From Bradyrhizobium sp. CCGB12 (GTDB lineage Bacteria; Pseudomonadota; Alphaproteobacteria; Rhizobiales; Xanthobacteraceae): a stretch of 64,000 nt of DNA. Below, in pieces: positions 1 to 7,511 of the stretch (positions are counted from its first letter, which is position 1; every line of letters begins with the position of its first letter). Location: positions 124,001 to 188,000 of the forward strand of contig NZ_JANADO010000002.1 in assembly GCF_024199845.1 (NCBI RefSeq), in the 5' to 3' direction. The position numbers were made by a program, and so were the translations under genes. The notes below the pieces were generated by a model. It was given only the letters and a program-made list of their open reading frames with translations, had not been told where the DNA came from and made no database searches.

Positions 1-76
1 AATGGGATCGCAAAGCATCCCGAGCATAGGAAAAACTGGCAATCGGGTCTGTCCGCTTCTGCACACAAGGGATAGA

Positions 77-92
77 GTTCCCGTTCGGGAAC
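77..92. promoter_or_regulatory. Inverted repeat upstream of first small gene
   Basis: Perfect 7-bp arms GTTCCCG / CGGGAAC separated by TT, ending 13 bp before the ATG at 106. It could be an operator or a small hairpin in the 5' leader; no T-run follows, so it is not a terminator. Confidence 0.35.
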
Positions 93-105
93 GGGACTGA
101 TCGCC

Positions 106-297
106 ATGAAAGACATGCAGACTCAGTTGGAAAAGCTCCGAACGGATGCTGCCGAGTGCGCCTTGATCCGCGATCTGGCCACTGATCCCAAGAAGCGAGA
201 ACTGTTCACAAGGCTGGCCGCCCATCTGGCAGTTTTGGCCGATGAGGTTGAACGCGCGATTGCTGCCGCGAGACCTGAGGTGGTGCGGAAAAAATGA
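106..297 (+). CDS. Small hypothetical protein (Bradyrhizobium-type)
   Basis: A 63-residue soluble, mostly helical protein rich in Leu, Ala and charged residues (core LEKLRTDAAECALIRDLATD, then LFTRLAAHLAVLADEVERA). It has no signal peptide or membrane segment. The pattern of an N-terminal amphipathic helix, a short 'DPKKRELF' linker and a second helix is one I associate with short orphan proteins scattered through Bradyrhizobium genomes. Function is unknown; a helical dimer is plausible. The ATG at 106 is preceded by a palindrome but only a weak ribosome binding site. The gene stands alone. Confidence 0.6.
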   Translation: MKDMQTQLEKLRTDAAECALIRDLATDPKKRELFTRLAAHLAVLADEVERAIAAARPEVVRKK

Positions 298-471
298 CCG
301 ACTGAGGCCAGGGTCGGCTAACCGATCCGCCCCGCGACAACGATCGCGCGCGCCTGCGCTCCCGAAATGGTGCCTGGACTGGACCAACCGATATCCCAAC
401 AGGAACGTCTCCATTCCCGATGCTTTTCCGGGAATGGACGAGTCGGATCTGGCGTAGTTGGAGGCGCGGCC

Positions 472-693
472 ATGAAGCGCCACGCTATGAGCAAGTATTT
501 CGGTAATGGCGCCGGCCACGTTTTGCGCCAGCACAACAGTGCCGTCCTGCTGTTCAGCTGGCACGGCAAGCCCGACGGATCGGCCCGCTATGTCGAGCAC
601 GTCAACCGCTACGCCCGCAATGGCGTGGAGTATCCCAGCCTTGCCGACCTACTCCGCGCCATCGAGGCCGAGCACGCTCAGAAGAAGCCCTGA
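472..693 (+). CDS. Small hypothetical protein
   Basis: A 73-residue protein starting MKRHAMSKYFGN, with a GGAG ribosome binding site (TTGGAGGCGCGGCC) just upstream that favours ATG 472. The in-frame ATG at 487 is an alternative. Residues about 15-50 alternate hydrophobic and charged positions (SAVLLFSWHGKPDGSARY), suggesting a small beta-alpha fold, followed by an Ala/Leu-rich C-terminal helix. No known motif is visible and no membrane segment is predicted. Codon use is typical of the GC-rich host. Function unknown. Confidence 0.5.
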   Translation: MKRHAMSKYFGNGAGHVLRQHNSAVLLFSWHGKPDGSARYVEHVNRYARNGVEYPSLADLLRAIEAEHAQKKP

Positions 694-865
694 TGCAGCC
701 CCAGCTCTACATCAAACGGCACCGTCCCCAGCAGCCTCTTGGAGCTGTAGGCGCCCGCTGGGACGGCGACTGTTTGGCGTCGGATCGGATCTGCAGTCGA
801 AAGCGGCTGGCTTGAGCTCCACCTAGGTGCGGGCTCATGCCCGACAGCAAGAATTTGCTTTCGGC

Positions 866-1102
866 CTAATGATGCAAGGTGCCGAGCCCATTTGTTGCCG
901 TCGAGCCTTGGCCCGTTGAGTCATCCGAGCGCTCACGGACTAACCGAGTGACCTTGCGAGGCCCCGCCCAGACCTCAACAGCAGAATGTGCATTTAAAAA
1001 CTTCTGGGCTCGAGCCTCCGCGGCTTCGTCCGACGGGCAATCAATTTCGTAGACTGCGCGAGCAACACCAGTCAGATCAACCGCGTACGCAACGTAACGC
1101 AT
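866..1102 (-). CDS. Small hypothetical protein
   Basis: A 78-residue protein, MRYVAYAVDLTGVARAVYEI..., with a ferredoxin-like beta-alpha-beta feel: a hydrophobic strand, the CPSDEAAEARAQKFL helix, then the VEVWAGPRKVTRL strand. The last 20 residues look disordered. It resembles short orphan proteins I recall from Bradyrhizobium; no catalytic motif is visible. It reads toward lower coordinates, like the next three small genes, but is separated from them by about 160 bp. Function unknown. Confidence 0.55.
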   Translation of the reverse strand: MRYVAYAVDLTGVARAVYEIDCPSDEAAEARAQKFLNAHSAVEVWAGPRKVTRLVRERSDDSTGQGSTATNGLGTLHH

Positions 1103-1264
1103 TGCAGCCTCCAGGTGCGCCTGGCCGGCATAATAGCGCCCTAACCTATCGGCGGCAGCTGGGACCGCTTGCCCTGAGGAGGGCGGGCGCTAGGGCCAGA
1201 GCGCAGCGACAATCCAGTCCATTGCCACTTGTTCCTAATGATAGTGCCACGAACGGAGGCGGCC

Positions 1265-1399
1265 TCAATTCATCTTCTGGCGGAGTTTCCTGATGATCTC
1301 GCGCAGATCGCTGGCGTACTCCTCGATGACACGGCGCACCTCGTCCAGCCGCGATGGCTTGGCTTCCTTACACTCGGTCTGTTTGTTGGGCTCGGGCAT
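1265..1399 (-). CDS. 44-residue hypothetical protein
   Basis: A very short gene running from ATG (1399) to TGA (1265). It begins MPEPNKQTECKEAKPSR and continues as one amphipathic basic helix, LDEVRRVIEEYASDLREIIR, ending KLRQKMN. The pattern (short polar N-terminus with Cys, then a helix with EEYA.DLREIIRKLR) is one I recognise from tiny Bradyrhizobium orphan proteins. Possibly a small nucleic-acid- or protein-binding helix; function unknown. Confidence 0.5.
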   Translation of the reverse strand: MPEPNKQTECKEAKPSRLDEVRRVIEEYASDLREIIRKLRQKMN

Positions 1400-1496
1400 G
1401 GCCCGATCGGAGGGCCGAGAAAGCGGATATCGCTTGAGCTAGATCAAAGGAGGCCAGCAGGCAGCCAGTATGAAGAGCCTACCAACTGCAGCGGCC

Positions 1497-1682
1497 TCAC
1501 TTCATCTGCTTGCGATTTTCGTCCGCAGTAATCTCGAAAAGCACGTCGTGCTGACTTGCCAGACCGGCAGGGCTGCGGGACATGTTTCTAAGTACGGTCG
1601 CCATTCTTGGCGATATGCCAGGCTTGTTTGCTTGGCTCAGGTATTGCCTGGCTAATTTTCGGCATTCTTCCGCAGTCCGCAT
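1497..1682 (-). CDS. Small hypothetical protein
   Basis: A 61-residue protein starting MRTAEECRKLARQYLSQA. This start was chosen because the family I recall in Bradyrhizobium begins 'MRTAEE.R..A...L..A' followed by 'P..ATVLRN..RS..GLA.Q'. A reading open further upstream (to 1760) adds residues of unlike composition. The fold is probably a helical hairpin, with no membrane or signal sequence. It is co-oriented with the genes at 1265-1399 and 1775-1978. Function unknown. Confidence 0.55.
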   Translation of the reverse strand: MRTAEECRKLARQYLSQANKPGISPRMATVLRNMSRSPAGLASQHDVLFEITADENRKQMK

Positions 1683-1774
1683 TCTATGTCCCCCAGCACG
1701 GTCGCCATTGTGGAGGAACCAACGCGGCCTCGTCACTGCCAGACTTTTCGTGGCAGCCATCCCAGACCAGAGGG

Positions 1775-1978
1775 TTATTTTGGCGGCTGCAAGCCGGGCG
1801 AGCGTATCCAGTCAACCAAATGTGCGCCGGTCTCTGCAATCCGGGCTCGCTTAAGCAAGCTCTCGCGCTCCACCCCGACAGGCAACTGACTGGCCTGTTC
1901 TTTGAGCTTATCGGCCTGTTCGGCCATTCGTTCTTCAAGGGAGCGAGTCTGCTTCACTCGCCGGCGGTGCTCCGTCAT
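1775..1978 (-). CDS. Small hypothetical protein
   Basis: A 67-residue basic/helical protein, MTEHRRRVKQTRSLEERMAEQA..., ending WIRSPGLQPPK. The layout (basic start, SLEERMAEQADKLKEQA heptad-like helix, 'ARIAETGAH...WIRSPGLQPPK' tail) matches a short protein family common in Bradyrhizobium by recall. The conserved 'SPGL..P' C-terminus suggests a true stop. A GGAACGGAG ribosome binding site precedes the ATG. Possibly coiled-coil; function unknown. Confidence 0.6.
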   Translation of the reverse strand: MTEHRRRVKQTRSLEERMAEQADKLKEQASQLPVGVERESLLKRARIAETGAHLVDWIRSPGLQPPK

Positions 1979-2155
1979 GGCGCGCTCCGTTCCGTTGGAG
2001 GAAGGCGGGAGCGCGGTGACAGCGTTCTCACACGGATAAAAGCCAAGGTCCTTTCCGTGATGAGCTGCAAACTAGCGGGAAGAGGATTCAGTTCCTGCGA
2101 ACGTCAGCTTTTGGAACTGGGCACGCGCGCATTAGGACATCGGGACGAACGGTAT

Positions 2156-2184
2156 TTGACCGGATTCACTCGGCATTTTGATAC
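2156..2184 (+). promoter_or_regulatory. Sigma-70-type promoter for a small RNA
   Basis: TTGACC (2156-2161), exactly 17 bp of spacer, then TGATAC (2179-2184). Transcription would start near 2191. No open reading frame of note follows; a perfect intrinsic terminator lies about 75 bp downstream, which is what makes the promoter call credible. Confidence 0.45.
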
Positions 2185-2190
2185 CGCTAC

Positions 2191-2269
2191 GGTGGTTCTC
2201 GTCGGGGCTGGCATTTCGTCCCGAACAAGATTGTACCCGGCAAGGGGCCGCTGAGACGCGGCCCCTTTT
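2191..2269 (+). ncRNA. Candidate small RNA (~80 nt)
   Basis: Bounded upstream by TTGACC-17-TGATAC and downstream by a textbook terminator: GGGGCCGC (2244-2251), a six-base loop, GCGGCCCC (2258-2265), then TTTT. Inside lies a second possible hairpin with stem TCGGG / CCCGA. No start codon with a ribosome binding site opens a convincing frame. The terminator has a T-run only on the plus strand, so it does not serve the minus-strand genes on either side. The family is not recognised. Confidence 0.45.
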
Positions 2270-2420
2270 CGATTTTGACCCGCCAGCGTGAACTGGCGGC
2301 CAAGATCGAAGAGAGCGACATTAAGATGGGATAAATTGCTCAGCAAGGCGGCGCTTCTTAGGAACGCCCCGCGCCCGCTTACCCCACACATCTGCCGAAG
2401 AACAGGTGATCTCCGTTGGT

Positions 2421-2459
2421 AACACCCCAGCCGTCCCAGACAGCGGCTGGGGTGTTTTT
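2421..2459 (+). terminator. Strong intrinsic terminator
   Basis: A perfect 13-bp stem, AACACCCCAGCCG (2421-2433) and CGGCTGGGGTGTT (2444-2456), followed by TTT, with no T-run on the minus strand. The 150 bp before it hold no gene but contain another perfect hairpin (CCGCCAG / CTGGCGG, 2280-2299). A second structured RNA between 2275 and 2459 is therefore possible, although I see no clear promoter for it. Confidence 0.6.
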
Positions 2460-2560
2460 CGTTTCGCGGTCCTGAGGGGTCTGTCCATCGGCCGGCGAGC
2501 ACGAGAAGCTTTCGGAGTGTCGTCCGCTCTCGCTTGTCGCGACGCCGCTCGTCCGAGCTT

Positions 2561-2740
2561 CTACATTGGGACCCATCCGTCCAGAAGCGCTCCATCCCAC
2601 GAGACGACACCCTCGTCATGCTTGGCGGAATACTCTCTGTAGTGAGCTGCCCAATCCGGACTCCATTCCATGAAGTCGTTGTTCAGCCCATCGTGGAGGC
2701 GGCACGGTTCATCGGGGTTGAAGGTGTCCATGGGGTTCAT
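2561..2740 (-). CDS. 59-residue hypothetical protein (third gene of coupled trio)
   Basis: Reads MNPMDTFNPDEPCRLHDGLN then an aromatic-rich stretch (FMEWSPDWAAHYREY) and ends WDGALLDGWVPM. The 'DTFNP..PC..HD.LN...W..EWA.HYRE...' pattern and the terminal 'WDG.LLDGW' are ones I recall from short Bradyrhizobium proteins. Its ATG overlaps the TGA of the preceding gene (2737-2907) as ATGA, so translation is probably coupled. Function unknown; the many Trp/Tyr/His residues suggest a compact fold. Confidence 0.6.
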   Translation of the reverse strand: MNPMDTFNPDEPCRLHDGLNNDFMEWSPDWAAHYREYSAKHDEGVVSWDGALLDGWVPM

Positions 2741-2907
2741 GCTGTATGTCCGGGATCTACATCCTTAGGTGTCTTCTTCTCCCGTTGGGGTGTCATTTTC
2801 GCCGGGCTTTCTTTGCCAGGCACGCCACGGGGGCCGAGTTGTTCGCGCTGGATGTCATCTTCGGAGCGCTCGGGCTCGACGCCATTCATCGGCTTATCGG
2901 GCATCAT
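2737..2907 (-). CDS. 56-residue disordered hypothetical protein (second gene of trio)
   Basis: MMPDKPMNGVEPERSEDDIQ followed by a Pro/Gly/Lys-rich tail (LGPRGVPGKESPAK...KKTPKDVDPGHTA). Low hydrophobicity and many charged residues indicate an intrinsically disordered protein. Its start ATG overlaps the TGA of the upstream gene and its own TGA overlaps the ATG of the next, giving two ATGA junctions. That strict coupling is the best evidence that it is expressed. Function unknown. Confidence 0.55.
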   Translation of the reverse strand: MMPDKPMNGVEPERSEDDIQREQLGPRGVPGKESPAKMTPQREKKTPKDVDPGHTA

Positions 2908-3209
2908 TCTATCTTCACCTTTTCTTGGAGGTCGCGGATGCGGGTCTCAGCCTCTTCCTTAGACTTCACCACTTCAGACCAGTCCTCGGTACGGGCGAGT
3001 TTGCTCAGCCGCTTAAGCTCCGCGAGCTGTTCGGGTGTCGGCCTTTCCATTTTCGTTTCCTCAACGGCTTCGACCACGCCCTCGTCGTCCAGCACGACCA
3101 TGAGTTCGCTTACGGTGTCCTCGCAATCCCGAGGGCCGGGCTCGACATAGCGGGCCAAGATGCCCTGAGCTTGCTCCACGGCTTTCGCCACACGCTTTTC
3201 CGAGTCCAT
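2904..3209 (-). CDS. Hypothetical helical protein (first gene of trio)
   Basis: About 101 residues starting MDSEKRVAKAVEQAQGILAR. I prefer this ATG (3209) to the frame's extension to 3251. The first half carries 'YVEPGPRDCEDTVSELMVVLDD'; the second is a charged helix (ERPTPEQLAELKRLSKLA) that resembles the short 'TP.Q...L..L...A' helix seen in DUF3072-like proteins, and it ends as a coiled coil. Its TGA overlaps the next ATG. Function unknown; likely the lead gene of the small operon 3209 to 2561. Confidence 0.6.
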   Translation of the reverse strand: MDSEKRVAKAVEQAQGILARYVEPGPRDCEDTVSELMVVLDDEGVVEAVEETKMERPTPEQLAELKRLSKLARTEDWSEVVKSKEEAETRIRDLQEKVKIE

Positions 3210-3388
3210 GACCGGTACTCCACTAAACTGAGCGCGCGGGCCCTGCTCCAAAGACCGCAGGCATACCGCGCGGGCAGTCCTCCCGCGAGCAACGGCGACC
3301 GCCGAGAAGCAAATGCGTACAAGGGTGCGGCGTTCCTATGAGGAACCAACGGCTCGGTTCATCGCTTTAAACGTCTTTGGAGGACACA

Positions 3389-3562
3389 ATGGCCGTCAAT
3401 AAACCTACCGGCGACCACGCGCGTAAGGGCGCTGTGAAGAAGCGGACGCAACTCAAGAACCCGCTGACAAAGACCTCAACCAAGCGCAACAAGAAGGGCG
3501 GGCAGTTCATGGCCGTCAAGAAGAGCGCGAAGAAGTTCAAGGGCGTTCGGAAGGAGAGGTGA
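3389..3562 (+). CDS. Small Lys-rich basic protein
   Basis: A 57-residue protein MAVNKPTGDHARKGAVKKRT... with about one third Lys/Arg (KNPLTKTSTKRNKKGGQFMA, then KKSAKKFKGVRKER). GGAGG sits 6 bp before ATG 3389, a better start than the TTG at 3377. Such strongly basic short proteins are frequent in Bradyrhizobium and probably bind nucleic acid by charge. It transcribes away from the trio on its left. No catalytic features; role unknown. Confidence 0.65.
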   Translation: MAVNKPTGDHARKGAVKKRTQLKNPLTKTSTKRNKKGGQFMAVKKSAKKFKGVRKER

Positions 3563-3634
3563 TGGGCCGGTCTTTCACCGGCATCTCCATACTCAGCATG
3601 GCGATAATCCTCGCCATGTTTCCACATCGTCGCC

Positions 3635-3796
3635 TTATAGCGTGTCTGGGGTCCGGGAAGGTGAGCTTTTATCCTCGTTGAGCAGTTCCTGCTCTGCGAG
3701 GTGCCAGAAGTCTTCATCTCGCCCTTCGGGTTTTCCCGCTTTCTCCCACAGCTCATACGCGCGCGCCGCGACCGCCTCGTCAATACGCCTGTTCAT
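3635..3796 (-). CDS. DUF2934 family protein
   Basis: A 53-residue protein MNRRIDEAVAARAYELWEKA followed by GKPEGRDEDFWHLAEQELLN. The 'I...A..RAYELWE..G.PEGRD..FW..AE.EL' signature is that of DUF2934, a short two-helix family common in proteobacteria. The last dozen residues are polar and look unstructured. Function of the family is unknown. The gene runs from ATG 3796 to TAA 3635, and the next upstream gene is 3840-4100 on the same strand. Confidence 0.75.
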   Translation of the reverse strand: MNRRIDEAVAARAYELWEKAGKPEGRDEDFWHLAEQELLNEDKSSPSRTPDTL

Positions 3797-3839
3797 TGGA
3801 CTGCTCCAATTGTCAAACGACGGCCGAGAAGACGCGTTC

Positions 3840-4100
3840 CTAATACTTGGGGTTCAGCCGGTAGACGTCTCCTGGCATAAGCTCCAGCTTTCCGAAAGTG
3901 TCTTGCTGGTCGTCCGTAATCAATCCCAATAGGGTAGCGGCCGTCCACCCTTCAGGCACCTCCGCGAGCACAAGGGTCACGGCCTGTGATGGCTTGGCAA
4001 AGGCTATCCAGAGCTGCTTCGCCGAGCCGTCGTCAGGCGTGACTTCAACGAAGGTGAAGGAGTTTCCGAAGGACTCTGCCATCACAACAAAATCGGTCAT
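3840..4100 (-). CDS. Small hypothetical protein
   Basis: An 86-residue protein, MTDFVVMAESFGNSFTFVEV..., with alternating beta-type hydrophobics (QLWIAFAKPSQAVTLVLAEV), an 'EGWTA..LGLIT..QQ' helix and a C-terminal PGDVYRLNP. No signal peptide. I do not recognise a named family. It lies 44 bp upstream of the DUF2934 gene in the same orientation, so the two could form a transcript. Soluble cytoplasmic protein; function unknown. Confidence 0.5.
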   Translation of the reverse strand: MTDFVVMAESFGNSFTFVEVTPDDGSAKQLWIAFAKPSQAVTLVLAEVPEGWTAATLLGLITDDQQDTFGKLELMPGDVYRLNPKY

Positions 4101-4207
4101 GTAGTCACTTGTTGCTATTGCTAAGCTTCAACTTCGATACGTGGAGGCTTGCAGGAACCAGTCCTCCCCCGGACTGGGGCCTTCGGCGCTCATATTGCAC
4201 CCTCCCC

Positions 4208-5116
4208 CTACTTCTTGAGTGTCAGCCCCTTAAATGAACTGGCCCGGAGTAAGCCCTCCGAGGTGATGTCCCGGTACTCAACATCTGCAAAGAACTTTGG
4301 CTCAACCCAGGTTGCCTTTGGCTTTCTAATGGCCTTCGTTAGCTTCTGCTTCGGGCTTACCACGGTGTCGAGCGCCTTGCGGATCTGGCTTGAGGCTGTC
4401 CGGCTCCAGCCGGTGCCGACCTTGCCCATGTAGACGAGGTCCTTTCCTTCCTGCTTTCCTAGGTAGAGAGCGGCCACACCGGTGGGGTCCTTGATGAATC
4501 CCACTACAGGGAATTTTCCGCGCTGGACGGCTTTGATCTTGAGCCAGGCTTCCGTGCGGTCCGAGCGGTATGGAGCATCGGCACGCTTGGAGACGATGCC
4601 CTCGTAGTTGAGTTTTGCGGCCGCCTCGAACATAGCCTGTCCATTGCCATCATGGTGCTCGCTGTAGAGGATCGGCGGATCGAGATGGTAGGTAGCGAAC
4701 AGACCCTGCAGCATGGCCTTTCGCTCAACCTGCGGCCGTTTGCGTAGGTCCTGACCATCGAGCCAGAGAAGATCGAAGGCGTAATAGAGCAAACGGTCCT
4801 GGTCGCCTCTGGCAAGGTCCGCCTGCAGCTCCGAGAAGTTGGTCCGCCCTTCGTGGACGATCACCACCTCACCGTCGACGATGGCTTGTCCGGGAATGTC
4901 AAAGGCCCCAGCGATGACCGAGAAGCGTTTCGTCCAGTTCAAGCCGTTACGAGTGAAGGCCTTGCGGTTGTCTCCATTCATGTGGAGCTGGATCCGGTAG
5001 CCATCGTACTTGATCTCGTGGAGGTAGTCGCCCTTCGGGACCCTCGTCCTTAAGGTTGCGAGCTGAGGCTTGATGAAGCCCGGAAAGCAATTCACAGCTT
5101 TTGTGGGACGCTTCAT
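4208..5116 (-). CDS. ATP-dependent DNA ligase, LigD ligase-domain type
   Basis: A 302-residue stand-alone ligase that seals nicks or ends in DNA using ATP. Nucleotidyltransferase motif I is EIKYDGYR, with the adenylated Lys at about residue 36. Motif III lies near DGEVV, motif IV is YEGIVSKR and motif V is WLKIK. The C-terminal ~100 residues form the OB-fold (GFIKDPTG...LYLGKQEGKDLVYMGKVGTGW). This matches the ligase domain of LigD, without polymerase or phosphoesterase domains. It would act in Ku-dependent end joining or general nick repair; no ku gene is in the window. Extra LigD-type ligases are usual in Bradyrhizobium. Confidence 0.9.
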   Translation of the reverse strand: MKRPTKAVNCFPGFIKPQLATLRTRVPKGDYLHEIKYDGYRIQLHMNGDNRKAFTRNGLNWTKRFSVIAGAFDIPGQAIVDGEVVIVHEGRTNFSELQADLARGDQDRLLYYAFDLLWLDGQDLRKRPQVERKAMLQGLFATYHLDPPILYSEHHDGNGQAMFEAAAKLNYEGIVSKRADAPYRSDRTEAWLKIKAVQRGKFPVVGFIKDPTGVAALYLGKQEGKDLVYMGKVGTGWSRTASSQIRKALDTVVSPKQKLTKAIRKPKATWVEPKFFADVEYRDITSEGLLRASSFKGLTLKK

Positions 5117-5171
5117 ACGCTACTCGGATACACGGACGTAAACTCGGATTTGTTTACCCGAGTTTCTCCCC

Positions 5172-5342
5172 ATGGACGAAGAATTTTGCCGCGAGCGCCT
5201 GCGGACGGTCAGAGAGCTGGCTGAGCAGGCCGATCCCTTTATCAAGAAGCGGCTGATGGAGCTCGCTCGCCATTATGAGCGGCGCATCGCTATCGGCGCA
5301 AAAGAAACCCAAGGACAGGGCGACAATCACGATCACCGCTAG
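5172..5342 (+). CDS. Small hypothetical protein (paralogue of gene at 56.6 kb)
   Basis: A 56-residue protein MDEEFCRERLRTVRELAEQA followed by DPFIKKRLMELARHYERR and a polar tail ending DNHDHR. The pattern 'FYR..AR..RELAEKADPF.K.RLL.LA..YD' is a very common short helical hairpin protein in Bradyrhizobium. The gene at 56633 encodes the same pattern. It is divergent from the ligase gene, with 55 bp between the two starts. Function unknown. Confidence 0.65.
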   Translation: MDEEFCRERLRTVRELAEQADPFIKKRLMELARHYERRIAIGAKETQGQGDNHDHR

Positions 5343-5546
5343 AATAGCTCTCCAGTCTTTTACGTCGAACCCGAAGTCGGGCCCGAAGCGCGGACTGTGC
5401 TTGGACATGACCGCCGCACTGTACGTAGGGCATTCCATTGCTCGAGGCAGCGCGGAGAGCCGAATCGATTGCAATGTGGGCCCTTGCAGACAGCCTGAGT
5501 CATAAACATGTATGCCACAAGCAACTGATCACCCGGCAGCAACAGA

Positions 5547-5804
5547 ATGGACCTCACCGACATCCAGCATTACGCAATTCAAGCCCGCGTGGCGGCTATC
5601 CTCGGCGCCCGCGAGTTCGATCGCGTGTTTGCAGGTACGAGGTTTGCCGAGGCGGATGGTGCTTTGCTGTACGTCTACGCGAAGGACGAGCAAACCGCTG
5701 CAGAGATCGAGGACCACTTCTCTCTGCTTATCGCGGAGATTGCCAGTAAGGTTTTGCAGCAGGAAATCGACGTCGTTGTCGTGCTGCCGAAGGTCTTGCA
5801 GTAA
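5547..5804 (+). CDS. Small hypothetical protein
   Basis: An 85-residue protein MDLTDIQHYAIQARVAAILG... with a mixed alpha/beta pattern: two helices, a DGALLYVYAKDEQTAAEIED segment, a helix and a C-terminal valine-rich strand (IDVVVVLPKVLQ). It is soluble with no signal sequence. Codon positions show the GC bias expected of a real gene. No named family recognised; it stands alone between a small orphan gene and a membrane protein on the opposite strand. Confidence 0.55.
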   Translation: MDLTDIQHYAIQARVAAILGAREFDRVFAGTRFAEADGALLYVYAKDEQTAAEIEDHFSLLIAEIASKVLQQEIDVVVVLPKVLQ

Positions 5805-5851
5805 TCACTTCACGCAACTGTTCAAGTAAGGCTTCCGCTTAGGCGGCGTCG

Positions 5852-6640
5852 TTACCGCGGTCCCAAGCGACGTCCTTCAGGACCTCGAGCTTCTTCGGAT
5901 TGCGTCTCGCCTTTGCGGCACTGGCGTGCCTGCTCTTGGGGTTGGTGATTCCGGGCGACCAGCATCAGCAACCCGCCGATCTGGGGAAGTAGCGTCAGCA
6001 GAACGAGCCGAAGCATGGCAAAGTCCTCCGGCGCCGGCCGGAGCGCTCCGAACGAGGACCACGCAACCAGTTTGATGGCGGCGTCAGTTTGAGGATGATC
6101 CGCGCCTTGGCCGGCGGCCGCTACCGCGCCGTCCAGGACTTGCCGGCGCTCCACGGCGGCCGCCTCGCGCTCCCGGCAGAACTTCCCCACGCCGCCTTTG
6201 CATTCCCGGTCTCGCGCGGCCGTGGCGTCGGAAAGAGCCATCTGAGCAGCCGTCACGGCCGGCGTGACGCGTGACGCACGCGCGAGCGTCACGTCACTAA
6301 CGTTCGTTGACGCGAAGCCGAGACCCGCCGTGACGGCGAAAACGAACGTCACCAGCCAGAGCACCCACCCGACCAGCGCGCTCCCACGCTGTCCGGTTTG
6401 CCAGAGGTTGGCGGCACAGGACGGCCTCCCGAGCGCAATGAGATCAGCGGCCACGCCGAGGGCCAGGAAGAGCCATCCCGCAAAGTCGCTTGATCCCAGC
6501 GAATGCGCGAACCAACCGTTGATAGCGACACCGACGCTCGAGGGTGCGAGGGCGGCCGTCGTGAGGACAGCCGAACGCGGCGAACGGCGGCTGTTCCCGC
6601 ACGTTGGTAGTGCCGCGGCCGGCGCGACTGGACAAGACAT
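5852..6640 (-). CDS. Membrane protein of unknown function
   Basis: About 262 residues from the ATG at 6640. The frame stays open further upstream, but those codons belong to a transposase remnant. Three or four membrane segments are visible: SAVLTTAALAPSSVGVAING, AGWLFLALGVAADLIAL, VGWVLWLVTFVFAVTAGLGF and, near the C-terminus, LRLVLLTLLPQIGGLLMLVA. Between the last two lies a soluble stretch with 'DATAARDRECKGGVGKFCRE' and an Ala-rich helix. I recall similar proteins in rhizobial mobile regions, sometimes near phage or transposon genes. Start uncertain; function unknown. Confidence 0.55.
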   Translation of the reverse strand: MSCPVAPAAALPTCGNSRRSPRSAVLTTAALAPSSVGVAINGWFAHSLGSSDFAGWLFLALGVAADLIALGRPSCAANLWQTGQRGSALVGWVLWLVTFVFAVTAGLGFASTNVSDVTLARASRVTPAVTAAQMALSDATAARDRECKGGVGKFCREREAAAVERRQVLDGAVAAAGQGADHPQTDAAIKLVAWSSFGALRPAPEDFAMLRLVLLTLLPQIGGLLMLVARNHQPQEQARQCRKGETQSEEARGPEGRRLGPR

Positions 6641-6903
6641 TGGCCCTGATTCCGCAACCCCCATCGCCGCTACGAAGCTTGGTTGATTGGGGGCATCCTC
6701 AGCTCCGGCCGAAACGACCGTCGCCATCGCAGCAGCAATGACCGCGAGACGCCATACCGCCGGGCTGTTGCCGCCACCTGGCGCGGCGCCTGCAAGCTCT
6801 CCAGAACTATCTTGTGCTTCTCATCCCCGGACCAGCGCCGCCGCCGGCCTGTGTCCACCACCTCAAGCCGTTCGACTTGGGCACTGCGCCTATCACTGTC
6901 CAT
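6641..6903 (-). pseudogene. IS66-type orfA (tnpA) remnant, frameshifted
   Basis: Starting MDSDRRSAQVERLEVVDTG, the first 70 residues carry the IS66 OrfA helix-turn-helix: RRRWSGDEKHKIVLESL, then ATARRYGVSRSLLLRWRR. The frame ends soon after SFRPE, but the next part of OrfA (EDAPNQPSFVAAMGVAES) continues in another frame, so a frameshift has split it. The rest of orfA, orfB and the large transposase are absent. The remnant abuts, and is partly read into, the membrane-protein frame. It marks an old insertion followed by deletion. Confidence 0.7.
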
Positions 6904-6924
6904 AGGGACAGTTCTCAACAACAC

Positions 6925-7511
6925 GCCTCATTCGGCAAGGCGGCCTTCACCGGACGGATACGCCAATTCTAGAAGTCAGTGATCTGTGAATGATCCTTAG
7001 CTGGCCGCAGCTTCAACCAGTTGCGGGTGACGCGCTTGCGCGATCGGCTTATTTGCTTATCCGAGCACACGCGACGCGCCATTCCGGTGATCTGGGAAGC
7101 GTGGGGGTCTGCATGAATTCATTGCGATTTGCCGAGTGCAAGTCCCCTCGACCGTCGAGATGGTCAGGACGCTATTGCGAGCACATTCGGATGCGGTAGT
7201 GGCCGGAATAGCCTCAGCAACTTTGCCTCTCAACCCGGACGATGTTCCGGTCGCAAAGCTGTAGCAGAACCGCTGAAGCCGCAATCACCGTTCACCTATC
7301 ATTTCAGAGGCAGATCGACTTTCAAAGGCGAGGTCCGACAATGATCATGAACAATCTGACGAGCTAATCGAGGAGGCAACACTGCATGCGGCGTGCGGTT
7401 CGTCGTGCACGGCCAGCTCGCGCTCAACATCGTCCAAATTCGTCAGTCACTACTCACCACAAGCCAAAAAGGTGGCGTGCGGCGACGGAATTTACCTCCA
7501 CGAATATTCCA
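6925..7511. other. Intergenic region, no supported gene
   Basis: Nearly 590 bp between the IS66 remnant and the metalloprotease stop. On the plus strand, around 7130-7260, a short protein-like stretch (STVEMVRTLLRAHSDAVVAG, then ATLPLNPDDVPVAKL, stop) has no start or recognisable family and may be a gene remnant. No terminator or tRNA was seen. Confidence 0.4.

Noticed and set aside
2104..2619. A 171-codon minus-strand frame
   Set aside because: Arg/Ser-rich composition, crosses two plus-strand terminators and overlaps the better-supported gene 2561-2740; no family pattern.
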